A DNA stretch of 47,717 bases from an uncultured Halomonas sp. (GCF_947490095.1 NZ_CANLFS010000024.1:1-47717); one strand, 5' to 3'. Counted from the first letter of the stretch, positions 23,507 through 33,518 are shown. Numbers and translations: made by a program. The notes: generated by a model not told the origin, from the letters alone.

Positions 23507-25852
23507 TCAGAAGGTCTGGCCGAGGGAGAACTGGAAGAACTGGGTATCGTCGTCACTCTCGTCATTGAGCGGTTCGGCCACGCTGAAGGTCAAGGGACCC
23601 ACCGGGGTCAGCCAGGAGAGGCCCAGGCCGACGCTATAGCGCAGGTCGCCAAAATCGACCCCCGAACTGCAGGTGGACGTGGCGCCCGCCTCCACGGGAT
23701 AGCAATCGGTCAGGAAGGTATTGCCGCCGTCCACGAACAGCGAGCTCTGCACCGACCGTTGATCGCTCACGAAGGGAGTCGGGAAGATCAGCTCGGCGCT
23801 GCCCCGCACCAGCACGTTACCGCCCAGGGTACGGTCACGGGTGGAGTCGTCCTGTGGTGTGGTGGGCTGGCCCAGGGTATTGCTGGTGAAGCCACGCACC
23901 GAGCCCAGCCCGCCGGCGTAGAAGTTCTCGTAGAAGGGATAGGGATCATCGCCGCCCAGGGTGTCGGCATAGCCCAGCTCGCCACCGAACTTCAGCGCCC
24001 AATCCTGGTTATCATTCAATGCATAGAGCTGACGAGCCTGGGCCCGCAACTTGGCGTACTCCGCGTCGCTGCCCGGTACCGCGGTCTCCAGCGACAGGCG
24101 CTGATAGCTGCCGTCGGTGGGCATGATGCCGCGGTTGAGGTTGTTGCGCGTCCAGCTCGCGGTCAGCTTCAGGGACTGGGCATCGCGCCCCTGGTCATCG
24201 ACGTAGCGCTTGATCTCGGAGGCCGTATCGCTGTAGGTCTTGATGCTCAGATCTTCTATCGCGGTGCCGAAATTCAGGCGCGTGATTTCGTTGATGGGAT
24301 AGCCGAAGTTGATTCCCGCCCCATAGGCATCGGTGGAATAGGTCGAGATATCGGAGTCCTCGTAGTCGGACTCGCGATAATAGAGGTTATACCCTCGGGA
24401 GATCCCGTCCATGGTCCAGTAGGGGTCGGTAAAGCCGAAGTTGAGGCTGGTGTAGGTATCACTGCGCTGGGCGCTGATATTCACCCGATTGCCGGTACCC
24501 AGGAAGTTGCTCTGGGAGAGGCCCACGCCGTAGATCACGCCGGCACTCTGGGAGAAGCCGATGCTGGCGGAAATGGAGCCGGAAGGCTGCTCCTCGACGC
24601 TATAGGTGACGTCGAGCTTGTCGGGCTCGCCGGCCACCGGCTGGGTCTCGACCTCGACCTGCTTGAAGAACCCCAGGCGCTCGAGGCGCTGCTGTGACTG
24701 GCTGATCGCCTCGGTGGACGCCGGCGCGCCCTCCATCTGGGTCATCTCCCGGCGCAGCACCTCGTCCATGGTGGTGGTGTTACCGACGAACTCGATGCGC
24801 CGCACATAGGCGCGACGCCCCGGGTCGACCCTGAACACCAGGTCGACGGTCTCGCCGTCGGCACCGGTCTCGGGTATGCCATCGACGCTGGCGAAGGCGA
24901 AGCCATCGGCCCCCAGGCGAGCCCGCAGCGCCTCGGTAGAGGCGGTAACGTGGCTACGCGAGAAGGTCTCGCCGGGGGTGACCTCCAGCAGCTCGCGCGC
25001 TTCGCGCTCGCTGATCGTCAGATCCCCCACGAAGCGTACCTCGCCGAGGCGATATTCGGCGCCCTCATCGACGTTGATGGTGACGAAGATCTCTGACTTG
25101 TCGGGGCTGATCGAGACCTGGGTCGACGCGACATTGAAGTTGACGTAGCCGCGATCCAGGTAGAATGAGCGCAGGCGCTCGAGGTCGCCGGACAGCGCCT
25201 CGCGGGAATATTCGTCCTTGGAGAACCAGCCGAAGACACGCCCGGGGCGGTCATTGAGCTCGAACACCTCGCGCAGGGTCTCATCATCGAAGGCGCGATT
25301 GCCCACGATGCTGATCTGGCGAATCTTGGCCACCGCCCCCTCATCGATCTCGATATCGACCTGGACACGGCCCTCGTCGATCTCGCGCACGCTGGTCTCG
25401 ATATCGGCACTGTAGCGGCCCTGGGCCTGATAGACGCCCTCGAGTTCGCGCTCGATCTCCTCCAGCGTCGAGAGCTGCAGCACTTGCCCTTCGTCGAGGC
25501 CGGCCTCGCGCAGCCCCTGGCGCAGCTGGCCATCCTCGAGCTGGCGATTGCCCTCGATATTGAGGCGGCTGATGGTAGGACGCTCCACCACCTGAATGAT
25601 CAGATCATCCCCTTCCCGGGCCAGCCTGACGTCCTCGAACAGCCCGGTGGCGAAGAGCTCGCGAGCGGCCTCGGCAAGTTCACGCTCGTCGACGCGGTCG
25701 CGGGCCGTCACAGGAAAGGCGTTGAAGACGGAAGCGGCAGAGATGCGCTGCAGGCCCTCTACTCGAATGTCGGCAACGTTGAAGGGTTCCGCCTGGGCCA
25801 CGCTGGCCCCGGCGAGCAGCAGCGCCGCCAGTCCGATGGTCTTGATTTTCAT
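23507..25852 (-). CDS. bamA: Outer membrane protein assembly factor BamA
   Basis: The core of the BAM complex, 781 residues. A signal peptide (residues 1-21, ending VAQA) is followed by five POTRA domains (about 22-420; the first opens FNVADIRVEGLQRISAASVF) and a 16-strand barrel. The barrel has the conserved GGLGSVRGF loop motif near residue 650 and the C-terminal phenylalanine (FSLGQTF) expected of outer-membrane barrels. The ATG at 25852 starts at the signal peptide; the ribosome site is weak. An independent sigma70-type promoter precedes it. Confidence 0.97.
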   Translation of the reverse strand: MKIKTIGLAALLLAGASVAQAEPFNVADIRVEGLQRISAASVFNAFPVTARDRVDERELAEAARELFATGLFEDVRLAREGDDLIIQVVERPTISRLNIEGNRQLEDGQLRQGLREAGLDEGQVLQLSTLEEIERELEGVYQAQGRYSADIETSVREIDEGRVQVDIEIDEGAVAKIRQISIVGNRAFDDETLREVFELNDRPGRVFGWFSKDEYSREALSGDLERLRSFYLDRGYVNFNVASTQVSISPDKSEIFVTINVDEGAEYRLGEVRFVGDLTISEREARELLEVTPGETFSRSHVTASTEALRARLGADGFAFASVDGIPETGADGETVDLVFRVDPGRRAYVRRIEFVGNTTTMDEVLRREMTQMEGAPASTEAISQSQQRLERLGFFKQVEVETQPVAGEPDKLDVTYSVEEQPSGSISASIGFSQSAGVIYGVGLSQSNFLGTGNRVNISAQRSDTYTSLNFGFTDPYWTMDGISRGYNLYYRESDYEDSDISTYSTDAYGAGINFGYPINEITRLNFGTAIEDLSIKTYSDTASEIKRYVDDQGRDAQSLKLTASWTRNNLNRGIMPTDGSYQRLSLETAVPGSDAEYAKLRAQARQLYALNDNQDWALKFGGELGYADTLGGDDPYPFYENFYAGGLGSVRGFTSNTLGQPTTPQDDSTRDRTLGGNVLVRGSAELIFPTPFVSDQRSVQSSLFVDGGNTFLTDCYPVEAGATSTCSSGVDFGDLRYSVGLGLSWLTPVGPLTFSVAEPLNDESDDDTQFFQFSLGQTF

Positions 25853-25900
25853 GCAGTCGATTCGCTCGCGTTGATCTGCCAATCCTGTCCAGACAGGCAC

Positions 25901-25928
25901 CTTATACATTTGTGCAGCCTACTGACAA
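25901..25928 (-). promoter_or_regulatory. Sigma70-type promoter for bamA
   Basis: On the minus strand TTGTCA (25923-25928) and TATAAG (25901-25906) are spaced by 16 bp; each matches 5 of 6 consensus bases. A short hairpin CCTGTC/GACAGG (25883-25896) follows near the predicted start of the transcript. I do not see a sigma-E type GAACTT/TCTGA pair here. Confidence 0.65.
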
Positions 25929-25941
25929 GGCGGGAAAATGC

Positions 25942-27300
25942 CTACCAGAGCCGCATCAGATCGAAATAGATCGCCATCAGCATCAGGCTGCCCACCAGCG
26001 CCAGCCCGATGCGCAGGCCGATGGCCTGGATGCGCTCCGAGACCGGCTTGCCGCGTACCACCTCCACGACATAGTAGAGCAGATGGCCGCCATCCAGCAC
26101 CGGAATGGGCAGCAAGTTGAGCACACCCAGGCTGATGGACAGATAAGCCATGAAGCCGACGAAGCTCTCCAGGCCGGCGCGCGCCGAGTCGCCGGAGATC
26201 TGGGCGATGGTGATCGGGCCCGAGAGGTTGGAGGGAGAAATCAGCCCCACCAGCATCTTGCGCACCGCGCCGAAGGTCAGGGCGATCATCTCGCCAGTGC
26301 GCGAGACGGCCTCACCGACCGCCGCAACCGGCCCATAACGAACCTCGCGGCGATATTCTTCGGGCCATTCCACCGGCGCGACCCCCGCGCCGACATAGCC
26401 GATGCTCACGCCTTCTTCCTGCTCGCGGCGGCCGGGCGTAACGGTCAGCGACAGCTGCCGGCCATCCCGGCTCACCCCGAGCTCGAGCGGCTGCCCCGGG
26501 CTGGCGCGCACGATTTCCACAAAATGCCGCCAATCGTCCAGGGCCTCACCGTCCACTCGCCGAATCTCATCTCCCGCCTCGAGGCCCCCTCTCGCCGCGG
26601 CCTCACCCTCCACGACCTGGCCGAGTATCGCCGGCATCGGCGGCCGCCAGGGCGTTACCCCGAGACGGGCCAGCGGCCGGGGCGGGTCCTCACGCACCAG
26701 CCAGTTGTCTACCGGCACTCGGTGCTCATGCGGCTCGGCGGTGGCATTCGGACGGGTGGCAATGGAAAGCGCCTCGGGCTCGCCGATGGCCGCCACCAGC
26801 TTGAGATTGATCTCTTCCCAGGAACGTACCGCCTCGCCCTGAACGGCGGTGATTTCATGGTCGACTCTCAACCCACCCTGCTCGGCGGGCGAACCCGGGG
26901 CCACCTCACCGATCACCGGCGCCACCGTGGTGGTACCGGCCACGAACAGCGCCCAGTAGGCCACCAGGGCAAGCAGAAAGTTGGCCAACGGACCCGCGGC
27001 CACGATGGCGATGCGCTGCCAGACACTCTTGCGATTGAAGGCGCGGTGGCGTTCTTCGTGGGCCACCTCACCCTCGCGTTCGTCGAGCATCTTGACGTAC
27101 CCCCCCAGGGGGATAGCGGCGATGGCGTATTCGGTGCCGTGACGATCACGCCGCGACCATATCGGCGCACCGAAGCCCACCGAGAAACGCAGCACCTTGA
27201 CACCACAGCGCCGTGCCACCCAGAAGTGGCCGAACTCATGGAAGGTAATCAGCAGGCCCAATACCACGATCACGGCCAGGATATTCTGGATCACGCCCAA
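25942..27300 (-). CDS. rseP: Site-2 zinc metalloprotease RseP
   Basis: RseP cuts transmembrane anti-sigma factor and signal-peptide remnants inside the inner membrane. The 452-residue protein has the zinc motif HEFGH (21-25) in the first membrane segment, GFGAPIWSRRDRHGTEYAIAA just after it, and two PDZ domains (about 125-215 and 220-305). The second metal-ligand region is LLPIPVLDGGHLLYY near the C-terminus. The start is a TTG at 27300 with GGAGGAG about 6 nt before it; a GTG two codons later is the alternative. It lies 48 bp after dxr. Confidence 0.96.
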   Translation of the reverse strand: MGVIQNILAVIVVLGLLITFHEFGHFWVARRCGVKVLRFSVGFGAPIWSRRDRHGTEYAIAAIPLGGYVKMLDEREGEVAHEERHRAFNRKSVWQRIAIVAAGPLANFLLALVAYWALFVAGTTTVAPVIGEVAPGSPAEQGGLRVDHEITAVQGEAVRSWEEINLKLVAAIGEPEALSIATRPNATAEPHEHRVPVDNWLVREDPPRPLARLGVTPWRPPMPAILGQVVEGEAAARGGLEAGDEIRRVDGEALDDWRHFVEIVRASPGQPLELGVSRDGRQLSLTVTPGRREQEEGVSIGYVGAGVAPVEWPEEYRREVRYGPVAAVGEAVSRTGEMIALTFGAVRKMLVGLISPSNLSGPITIAQISGDSARAGLESFVGFMAYLSISLGVLNLLPIPVLDGGHLLYYVVEVVRGKPVSERIQAIGLRIGLALVGSLMLMAIYFDLMRLW

Positions 27301-27348
27301 GTCATTCTCCTCCTGACATCATCGATGGCCTGAATAAATGCTCTTGTC

Positions 27349-28551
27349 TCATAAACTTGCCAGGTGTCGCTCGGCGGCGTGCCGCGCCTGGGCGTCGGCC
27401 GCCAGAACCGCCTCGAGCTCGGTGGCCGGATGCACCGGCTGGGCATCGCGCACCCTCGCCACCAGCTCGGCGATACCGGTAAAGGACAGTCTTCCGGCAA
27501 GAAAGGCCGCCACCGCCACCTCATTGGCGGCATTGAGCACCGCCGGCGCCGTCCCTCCCGCCGCCATGGCCTCCCGGGCCAGGCGCAGGCAGGGGAAGGC
27601 GACTTCATCGGGCGGCTCGAAGTCCAGCCGCGCCACGGCAAACAGGTCCAGGGACTGTACGCCGGCATCGATACGCTCGGGCCAGGCCAGACCATAGGCG
27701 ATGGGCGTGCGCATGTCGGGGTTGCCGAGCTGCGCGATCACCGAGCCATCGTTATAGGCGGCCATGGAGTGGATCACACTCTGGGGGTGCACCACCACCT
27801 GGACCTGGTCGGGGCTGGCATCGAACAGCCAGCACGCCTCGATCAGCTCGAGCCCCTTGTTCATCAGGGTGGCGCTATCCACCGAGATCTTCTGTCCCAT
27901 GCTCCAGTTGGGGTGGGCACAGGCCTGGGACGGCGTGACGCCGACCAGCGCGTCGGCCGACCAGCCTCGGAAGGGGCCACCGGAGGCGGTCAACAGCAGT
28001 TGGGTCACCCCGTGACGAGCCAGCCCGCCACGATGCTCCACGGGTAGACACTGATAGATGGCGTTATGTTCAGAATCGATGGGCAGTAGCGTCGCCCCAT
28101 GGCGCGCCACCGCCTCCATGAACAGCGCCCCGGACATCACCAGGGCCTCCTTGTTGGCCAGCAACACCCGCTTGCCGGCCCGCACCGCGGCCAGCGTCGG
28201 CAACAGGCCCGCGGCACCAACGATGGCCGACATCACCACGTCGGCCTCGGCCGCTTCGGCGGCTTCCACCAGCGCCTCGGCGCCGCTGCGCACCTCGGTG
28301 GCGACGCCTTCCTCGGCGAGACACTCACGCAACCAGCCGGCATCCGCTTCGCGCTCGAGCACCGCCACCGCCGGCCGGTGTCGCCGACATAGCGTCAGCA
28401 GCGATTCACGAGAACGATGCGCGGTCAGGGCGTGGACCCGATAGCGCGCCGGGTGGCGCCCGATCACATCCAGGGTGCTGGTACCGATGGAGCCGGTCGC
28501 CCCCAGCACGGTGACTCCCTGGCAACGCGGGACGACAGGGCTTTCAGCCAT
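27349..28551 (-). CDS. dxr: 1-deoxy-D-xylulose 5-phosphate reductoisomerase
   Basis: Dxr (IspC) makes 2-C-methylerythritol 4-phosphate, the committed step of MEP isoprenoid synthesis. The 400-residue protein has the NADPH site [25 protein letters not shown], the metal and substrate residues in [12 protein letters not shown] and [18 protein letters not shown], and [19 protein letters not shown]. Its ATG directly follows the cdsA stop (TAGATG). Isoprenoid supply fits the neighbouring uppS. Confidence 0.97.
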   Translation of the reverse strand: MAESPVVPRCQGVTVLGATGSIGTSTLDVIGRHPARYRVHALTAHRSRESLLTLCRRHRPAVAVLEREADAGWLRECLAEEGVATEVRSGAEALVEAAEAAEADVVMSAIVGAAGLLPTLAAVRAGKRVLLANKEALVMSGALFMEAVARHGATLLPIDSEHNAIYQCLPVEHRGGLARHGVTQLLLTASGGPFRGWSADALVGVTPSQACAHPNWSMGQKISVDSATLMNKGLELIEACWLFDASPDQVQVVVHPQSVIHSMAAYNDGSVIAQLGNPDMRTPIAYGLAWPERIDAGVQSLDLFAVARLDFEPPDEVAFPCLRLAREAMAAGGTAPAVLNAANEVAVAAFLAGRLSFTGIAELVARVRDAQPVHPATELEAVLAADAQARHAAERHLASL

Positions 28552-29352
28552 CTAGGTCACTCCCGGGGCGAGCAGGGCAAACAGCGGCAAGGCCGCGGTC
28601 AGGCTGTCGATACGGTCGAGCACGCCGCCATGACCGGGCAACAGGCCGCTGGAGTCCTTGATGCCACGGTGACGCTTGAGCATGCTCTCGAGCAGGTCAC
28701 CCAGCACCGACACCAGTGTCACCGCCAGGGTGGTCAGCACCAGCAGGACGGCCTCCACGGGAGCCAGCTTTTGGCCGACGGCGAACGCCAGGGCCAGGAG
28801 CAGCGTGGCGGCCATGCCGCCCAACACGCCCTCCCAGCTCTTGCCGGGGCTCACGCGTGGCGCCAGCTTGTGTCGCCCGAAGGCGCGGCCGGCGAAATAG
28901 GCCCCGATATCGGCACTCCACACCAGCAACAACACGAACAGCAGCCAGATAGCGCCGGTCTCGCGCAGCACGTTGAGGCCTACCCAGGCCGGCAGCAGCA
29001 CCCAGAGCCCCATGGCCAGGCGTCGCGGAGACGAGGACCACTGGCCGAGGCGGCCCGGGTACTGGGTCACCCAATAGAGATTGAGGACCCAGCCGGCCAG
29101 GCCCAGCCATAGCGGCCAGGCCGCCTGGGTGGCGGCACCGCCCCACAGCAGCGCCATGGCCAGGGCGAGGACGCCGACCAGCCCCAGGCGCCGGGCTCGC
29201 CCGGCGATGCCCGCCAGGTTGGTCCACTCCCAGCCGCCCAGCAGCACGAGGACGGCGGTAAAGCCGGCGAAGGCATTGCCTGATAGGCCGAACAGTCCGG
29301 CCAGCATCAGCGGCGCCAGCCAGGCGGCGGTAATAATACGCTGTCTAAGCAC
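28552..29352 (-). CDS. cdsA: Phosphatidate cytidylyltransferase
   Basis: CdsA makes CDP-diacylglycerol, the branch point of phospholipid synthesis, in the inner membrane. The protein has about seven to eight membrane segments. The signature near the C-terminus is KDSSGLLPGHGGVLDRIDSL, with SPGKSWEGVLGG earlier. I prefer a GTG at 29352 (266 residues, MLRQRIITA) because it aligns with usual CdsA starts and has GAGG at proper spacing. An ATG at 29376 would add eight residues and overlap uppS by 32 nt. With the GTG, the overlap with uppS is 8 nt. Confidence 0.95.
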   Translation of the reverse strand: MLRQRIITAAWLAPLMLAGLFGLSGNAFAGFTAVLVLLGGWEWTNLAGIAGRARRLGLVGVLALAMALLWGGAATQAAWPLWLGLAGWVLNLYWVTQYPGRLGQWSSSPRRLAMGLWVLLPAWVGLNVLRETGAIWLLFVLLLVWSADIGAYFAGRAFGRHKLAPRVSPGKSWEGVLGGMAATLLLALAFAVGQKLAPVEAVLLVLTTLAVTLVSVLGDLLESMLKRHRGIKDSSGLLPGHGGVLDRIDSLTAALPLFALLAPGVT

Positions 29353-30133
29353 CCTGAGCCTCGTCGATCTGGTCATCGGTCATGCCGAAGCGCCGCTTGC
29401 GGCGCCGGAAGTCTTCCAGCGCGGCATCGAAGGCATCGGCGTCGAAATCGGGCCACAGGCACGATGTGAAGTACAGCTCGGCGTAGGCCAGCTCCCAGAG
29501 GACGAAATTCGAGATACGCCGCTCTCCGCTGGTGCGGATGCACAGGTCCACCGGCGCCACACCGGCCAGATGCAGCTCGGAGGCCAGGGCCGCCTCGTCG
29601 ATGGCATCCGGGGCAATCTCCCCGGCGGCGACCCGCTCGCCCAGGCGCCGCGCCGCGCGGGCCAAATCCCACTGACCGCCATAGTTGGCGGCGATCACCA
29701 GGTGCAGGCGAGTGTTGGCGTGGGTCTTCTCTTCGGCACTGGCGATATGCGCCTGAATCGTCTCGGAGAAGCCGCTTCGATCACCGATCACGCTCAAGCG
29801 GATGTTGTTGGCGTGGAGCTTGTTGACCTCGCGCTTGAGCGCCATCAGGAACAGCTCCATCAGCGCCCGCACTTCCGCCCTGGGCCGCTTCCAGTTCTCA
29901 CTGGAAAAGGCGAAGAGCGTCAGGGTCTCGACGCCGCGCTCGGCGGCGCGCCGAATGGTGGCCCGCACCGCCTCGACGCCGGCGTGGTGGCCGCGCACGC
30001 CGGCGATGCCACGAGCCTTCGCCCAGCGATTGTTACCATCCATGATGATCGCCACGTGGCGCGGCAGACCGGCCCCGGAGGCGCTGGTAGCGCCGGCATC
30101 GGAGCCGGCGCTGGGGGGAAGCGGTGACGTCAT
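29345..30133 (-). CDS. uppS: Undecaprenyl diphosphate synthase (isoprenyl transferase)
   Basis: UppS builds the C55 lipid carrier for peptidoglycan and other envelope polymers. The 262-residue protein has the catalytic HVAIIMDGNNRWAKARG with Asp32, LTLFAFSSENWKRP, ANYGGQWDL and CIRTSGERRISNFVLWE. An Asn follows the DGN triad where E. coli has Gly; I recall this as the pseudomonad form. The first ~22 residues (Ser/Ala/Gly-rich) are an extension. AAGGTGAG stands before the ATG. Confidence 0.97.
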   Translation of the reverse strand: MTSPLPPSAGSDAGATSASGAGLPRHVAIIMDGNNRWAKARGIAGVRGHHAGVEAVRATIRRAAERGVETLTLFAFSSENWKRPRAEVRALMELFLMALKREVNKLHANNIRLSVIGDRSGFSETIQAHIASAEEKTHANTRLHLVIAANYGGQWDLARAARRLGERVAAGEIAPDAIDEAALASELHLAGVAPVDLCIRTSGERRISNFVLWELAYAELYFTSCLWPDFDADAFDAALEDFRRRKRRFGMTDDQIDEAQGA

Positions 30134-30160
30134 GAGGTCTCACCTTGGGTGTATCGCCAT

Positions 30161-30183
30161 GCCCGGCCGCGAGCGGGCCGGGC
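30161..30183 (-). other. Intercistronic hairpin between frr and uppS
   Basis: A perfect 8-bp stem (GCCCGGCC/GGCCGGGC, 7-nt loop) lies 8 bp past the frr stop. It has no U-tract, so it is more likely an mRNA-stability or weak pausing structure than a full terminator. Confidence 0.45.
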
Positions 30184-30191
30184 GGATGTCC

Positions 30192-30749
30192 TCAGACCTT
30201 CATCAGGTCGCGTTCCTTGGACTCCAGGGTCTTGTCGATCTCGGCGATATGCTTGTCGGTCAGCTTCTGGATCGCCTCTTCGGCCTGGCGCTGCTCGTCC
30301 TCGCTGATTTCCTTCTCCTTGAGCAGGGCCTTGATATCCCCGTTGGCATCGCGGCGCACGTTACGCACCGCCACCCGGGAGTTCTCGGCCTCGTGGCGCG
30401 CCTGCTTGATGTAGCCCTTGCGTGTCTCCTCGGTCAGCATCGGCAGCGGCACGCGGATATTGTTGCCGGCGGTCGAGGGATTCAGGCCGAGATCCGACGT
30501 CATGATGGCCTTCTCGATCTTGGGCACCATGCTCTGCTCCCAAGGCACCACGGAGAGCGTGCGCGCGTCCTCGGTATTGATATTCGCCACCTGGTTCAGG
30601 GGAACCTGGCTGCCGTAATACTCGACGGTCACCGAATCCAGGATGCTGGAATGAGCCCGCCCGGTACGAATCTTGTTCAGATTGCCATGGAGCGCCTCGA
30701 CGCTCTTCTTCATGCGGCTCTCTGCGTCCTTCTTGATGTCATTGATCAC
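30192..30749 (-). CDS. frr: Ribosome recycling factor
   Basis: Frr splits post-termination ribosomes together with EF-G. The 185-residue length is canonical. The sequence opens [20 protein letters not shown] and includes [28 protein letters not shown]-like [16 protein letters not shown] and a helical C-terminus ending ERDLMKV. The start is a GTG at 30749, 4 nt after the pyrH stop, matching other RRF N-termini. It is coupled to pyrH as in E. coli. Confidence 0.98.
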   Translation of the reverse strand: MINDIKKDAESRMKKSVEALHGNLNKIRTGRAHSSILDSVTVEYYGSQVPLNQVANINTEDARTLSVVPWEQSMVPKIEKAIMTSDLGLNPSTAGNNIRVPLPMLTEETRKGYIKQARHEAENSRVAVRNVRRDANGDIKALLKEKEISEDEQRQAEEAIQKLTDKHIAEIDKTLESKERDLMKV

Positions 30750-30753
30750 GATA

Positions 30754-31515
30754 TCAGCCTCTATCTATCAGCGTACCTTCCTCGCCGCCCACCACCAGAT
30801 TGAGCAGGGCGCCGGGCTTGTTCATGTTGAAGACGCGTACCGGCATGTCATGGTCCCGCACCAGGCAGATGGCGGTCAAATCCATGACGCCGAGCTTCTG
30901 GTCCAGCGCATCGTCATAGCTGAGCTGGTCATACTTGACCGCGTCCGAATACTTGACCGGGTCCTTGTCGTACACCCCATCCACCTTGGTGGCCTTGATC
31001 ACCACATCGGTGTCGATCTCGATGCCACGCAGGCAGGCCGCGGAGTCGGTGGTAAAGAAGGGGTTCCCCGTGCCGGCGGAGAACAGCACCACATCACCGG
31101 AGGTCAGGTAACGAATCGCGGTACGGCGATCATAGTGCTCCACCACGCCGCTCATGGGAATCGCCGACATGACCCGCGTACGGATATTGGAACGTTCCAG
31201 GGCATCGCGCATGGCCAGGGCATTCATCACCGTGGCCAGCATGCCCATATGATCACCGGTCACCCGCTCCATGCCGGCCTCATGCAAGGCGGCCCCCCGG
31301 AACAGGTTGCCGCCACCGACCACGATCCCCACCTGCACACCGATTCCCACCAGTTGCCCGATCTCCAGCGCCATGCGGTCGAGCACCTTGGGGTCAATGC
31401 CGAATTCGGCGTCCCCGGTCAGTGCCTCACCGGACAGCTTGAGCAGAATACGCTTGTACTTCGACTTCTGGGGGCGTGGCTTGGCGGACGATTCAAGGTG
31501 CTCGGTGGTGGACAT
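30754..31515 (-). CDS. pyrH: Uridylate kinase (UMP kinase)
   Basis: PyrH phosphorylates UMP to UDP. The 253-residue protein belongs to the amino-acid-kinase fold: [50 protein letters not shown] (in two adjoining parts), [15 protein letters not shown], and [13 protein letters not shown]. The first ~18 residues are a polar extension before the conserved [11 protein letters not shown] strong hairpin lies between tsf and this gene, so its transcription may be partly attenuated. Confidence 0.97.
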   Translation of the reverse strand: MSTTEHLESSAKPRPQKSKYKRILLKLSGEALTGDAEFGIDPKVLDRMALEIGQLVGIGVQVGIVVGGGNLFRGAALHEAGMERVTGDHMGMLATVMNALAMRDALERSNIRTRVMSAIPMSGVVEHYDRRTAIRYLTSGDVVLFSAGTGNPFFTTDSAACLRGIEIDTDVVIKATKVDGVYDKDPVKYSDAVKYDQLSYDDALDQKLGVMDLTAICLVRDHDMPVRVFNMNKPGALLNLVVGGEEGTLIDRG

Positions 31516-31579
31516 GGAAACATCTCCTGGGCGTCTTCGGTAGCATGACGGGGTGGCCAGATCGTCCGGCCGGATACGC

Positions 31580-31607
31580 GATGGCGTGCGCTCTCGCGCA
31601 CGCCATC
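31580..31607 (-). terminator. Hairpin between tsf and pyrH
   Basis: A perfect 11-bp stem (GATGGCGTGCG/CGCACGCCATC, 6-nt loop) lies 21 bp past the tsf stop. No U-tract follows on the minus strand. It probably lowers read-through into pyrH-frr or protects the rpsB-tsf mRNA 3' end. Confidence 0.6.
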
Positions 31608-31628
31608 ATCTTAGCGGAACTTCTGACC

Positions 31629-32498
31629 TTAGCTACGCTTGGCCTGTTCCATCACTTCCTGGGCGAAGTCGACCTCTTCCTTCTCGATGCCCTCACCGAC
31701 TTCGAAGCGAGTAAAGCCAACCACTTCGCCGCCGGCCGCCTTGACGAACTCGGCCACGGTCTGGTCCGGGTTCTTGACGAAGGGCTGCTCGGTCAGGCTG
31801 TTCTCGGCCAGGTACTTCTTGAGACGACCCTGGACCATCTTCTCGGCGATCTGCTCGGGCTTGCCGGCCATATCGGGCTGGGCCAGGATGACCGCCTTCT
31901 CGGCATCCAGCTGCTCCTGAGGCATGTCCTCGGGGCGGGCCACGGCCGGGTTGATGGCGGCGACGTGCATGGCGACATCCTTGGCCGCCTCGGCATTGCC
32001 ACCCTTGAGCTCGGTGAGCACACCGATACGCCCGCCGTGGACGTACGCGCCGACCAGGCTGTCTGCACCGGCGTCGACCACCACGCAGCGGCGCACATCG
32101 ATATTTTCGCCGATCTTCTGCACCAGCTGCTCGCGAACGGTTTCCAGCTCACCGGCCATCACGGCGGCCACGTCCTCGCTCTTGGCGGCGAAGAACGCAT
32201 CGACGATCTTGGCGGCGAAGGCCGTGAAGTTATCGTCACGGGCGACGAAGTCGGTTTCGGAGTTGATCTCGACCATCACGCCGTAACCGCCATCATCGGC
32301 CACGCGGGTCACCACGACGCCTTCGGCGGCGGTGCGGTCGGCCTTCTTGGCGGCCTTGAGGCCGGAGTTCTTGCGCAGATTATCGATGGCCTGCTCGATG
32401 TCACCGTCGGTCTCGGTGAGGGCCTTCTTGCACTCCATCATGCCGAGCCCGGTACGCTCGCGCAGTTCCTTGACCTGGGAGGCGCTGATAGCTGCCAT
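31629..32498 (-). CDS. tsf: Elongation factor Ts
   Basis: EF-Ts exchanges nucleotide on EF-Tu. The 289-residue protein starts with the UBA-like domain [24 protein letters not shown] and contains the [10 protein letters not shown] motif used to reach EF-Tu, and a C-terminal [30 protein letters not shown] precedes the ATG at 32498; an in-frame GTG three codons upstream is less likely. It follows rpsB by 163 bp with a terminator-like hairpin between. Confidence 0.98.
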   Translation of the reverse strand: MAAISASQVKELRERTGLGMMECKKALTETDGDIEQAIDNLRKNSGLKAAKKADRTAAEGVVVTRVADDGGYGVMVEINSETDFVARDDNFTAFAAKIVDAFFAAKSEDVAAVMAGELETVREQLVQKIGENIDVRRCVVVDAGADSLVGAYVHGGRIGVLTELKGGNAEAAKDVAMHVAAINPAVARPEDMPQEQLDAEKAVILAQPDMAGKPEQIAEKMVQGRLKKYLAENSLTEQPFVKNPDQTVAEFVKAAGGEVVGFTRFEVGEGIEKEEVDFAQEVMEQAKRS

Positions 32499-32572
32499 GG
32501 GTGTCACCTCTGAATCTTTCGGGAAGTGGACCGGACTCTCCTCTCTGGAGACTCCGGAAAATACGGAGAAGA

Positions 32573-32592
32573 AAGGGGGCCGTGGCCCCCTT
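32573..32592 (-). terminator. Terminator/attenuator between rpsB and tsf
   Basis: On the minus strand AAGGGGGCC pairs with GGCCCCCTT, and the stem is followed by TCTTCTCCG, a reasonable U-rich tail (TTTCTTCT counting the stem end). It lies 69 bp past the rpsB stop. It probably reduces tsf transcription relative to rpsB. Confidence 0.7.
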
Positions 32593-32661
32593 ATCGTCCC
32601 ACCGACATCGATGTCAGCCGCATGGCTGACCGAGTACAGCCGCCGGCGGGACGGGCCGCGA

Positions 32662-33411
32662 TCACTCGGCGGCGCTATCGCTTTCCTGGGCGGCGGCCTC
32701 TTCGCTCACCTCGACGAACTCGTCGGGACGACCTTCCTTGGCACGCGCGCAGGCATCGGCGACGGACTTGACGTAGATCTGAATGGCGCGGATGGAGTCA
32801 TCGTTGCCGGGGATCACATAATCGACACCGTCCGGGTTGGAGTTGGTGTCTACCACGCCGATGACCGGGATGCCCAGCTTGTTCGCCTCGTTGATGGCGA
32901 TGCGCTCATGGTCGACATCGATCACGAACAGGGCGTCGGGCAGGCCACCCATCTCCTTGATACCACCCACGGAACGCTCGAGCTTGTCCTGCTCGCGGGT
33001 CGCCATCAGCACTTCCTTCTTGGTCAGCTTCTCGAAGGTGCCATCCTCGTGCATGGCTTCGAGATCACGCAGACGCTTGATGGAAACGCGAATGGTCTTG
33101 TAGTTGGTCAGCATGCCGCCGAGCCAACGATGGTTGACGAACGGCTGACCGGCGCGGCTGGCCTCTTCCTTGATGATCTTGCTGGCGCTGCGCTTGGTGC
33201 CAACGAACAGGATCTTGTTGTTGGCCGCCGCCATCTTCTCGACCACGTCGATGGCCTCGTTGAGGGCCGGCAGGGTATGCTCGAGGTTGATGATGTGGAT
33301 CTTGTTGCGAGCACCGAAGATGAACTTGCTCATCTTCGGGTTCCAGTACTTGGTCTGGTGACCGAAGTGAGCGCCTGCCTTGAGCAGGTCACGCATATTG
33401 ACGTGTGCCAT
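32662..33411 (-). CDS. rpsB: 30S ribosomal protein S2
   Basis: Ribosomal protein S2, 249 residues. It has the N-terminal [22 protein letters not shown] (interrupted here after the conserved HFGHQ), [30 protein letters not shown] and [19 protein letters not shown]. The C-terminus is acidic ([13 protein letters not shown]). AGGAG lies 6 nt before the ATG. It is the first gene of the long minus-strand cluster, divergent from map, and has a structured S2-type leader. Confidence 0.99.
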   Translation of the reverse strand: MAHVNMRDLLKAGAHFGHQTKYWNPKMSKFIFGARNKIHIINLEHTLPALNEAIDVVEKMAAANNKILFVGTKRSASKIIKEEASRAGQPFVNHRWLGGMLTNYKTIRVSIKRLRDLEAMHEDGTFEKLTKKEVLMATREQDKLERSVGGIKEMGGLPDALFVIDVDHERIAINEANKLGIPVIGVVDTNSNPDGVDYVIPGNDDSIRAIQIYVKSVADACARAKEGRPDEFVEVSEEAAAQESDSAAE

Positions 33412-33442
33412 GGATGACTCCTGAAATATCGGGTTAGGCCTC

Positions 33443-33518
33443 CATGCACCCCATGGATCCGACCGCCGCATCTCCAGCCGGAGACGCCGCAGCACCCGGG
33501 ACCATGTGCCGGTGCATG
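33443..33518 (-). ncRNA. Candidate S2 (rpsB) leader RNA
   Basis: On the minus strand CATGCACC (33511-33518) and GGTGCATG (33443-33450) form a perfect 8-bp closing stem. They enclose a second stem GCGTCTCC-GGCT-GGAGATGC (33468-33487, one G-U). The structure ends about 30 nt before the rpsB start. S2 represses its own operon through a leader RNA in gammaproteobacteria. Position and closed architecture fit, but I cannot score it against the covariance model. Confidence 0.6.
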
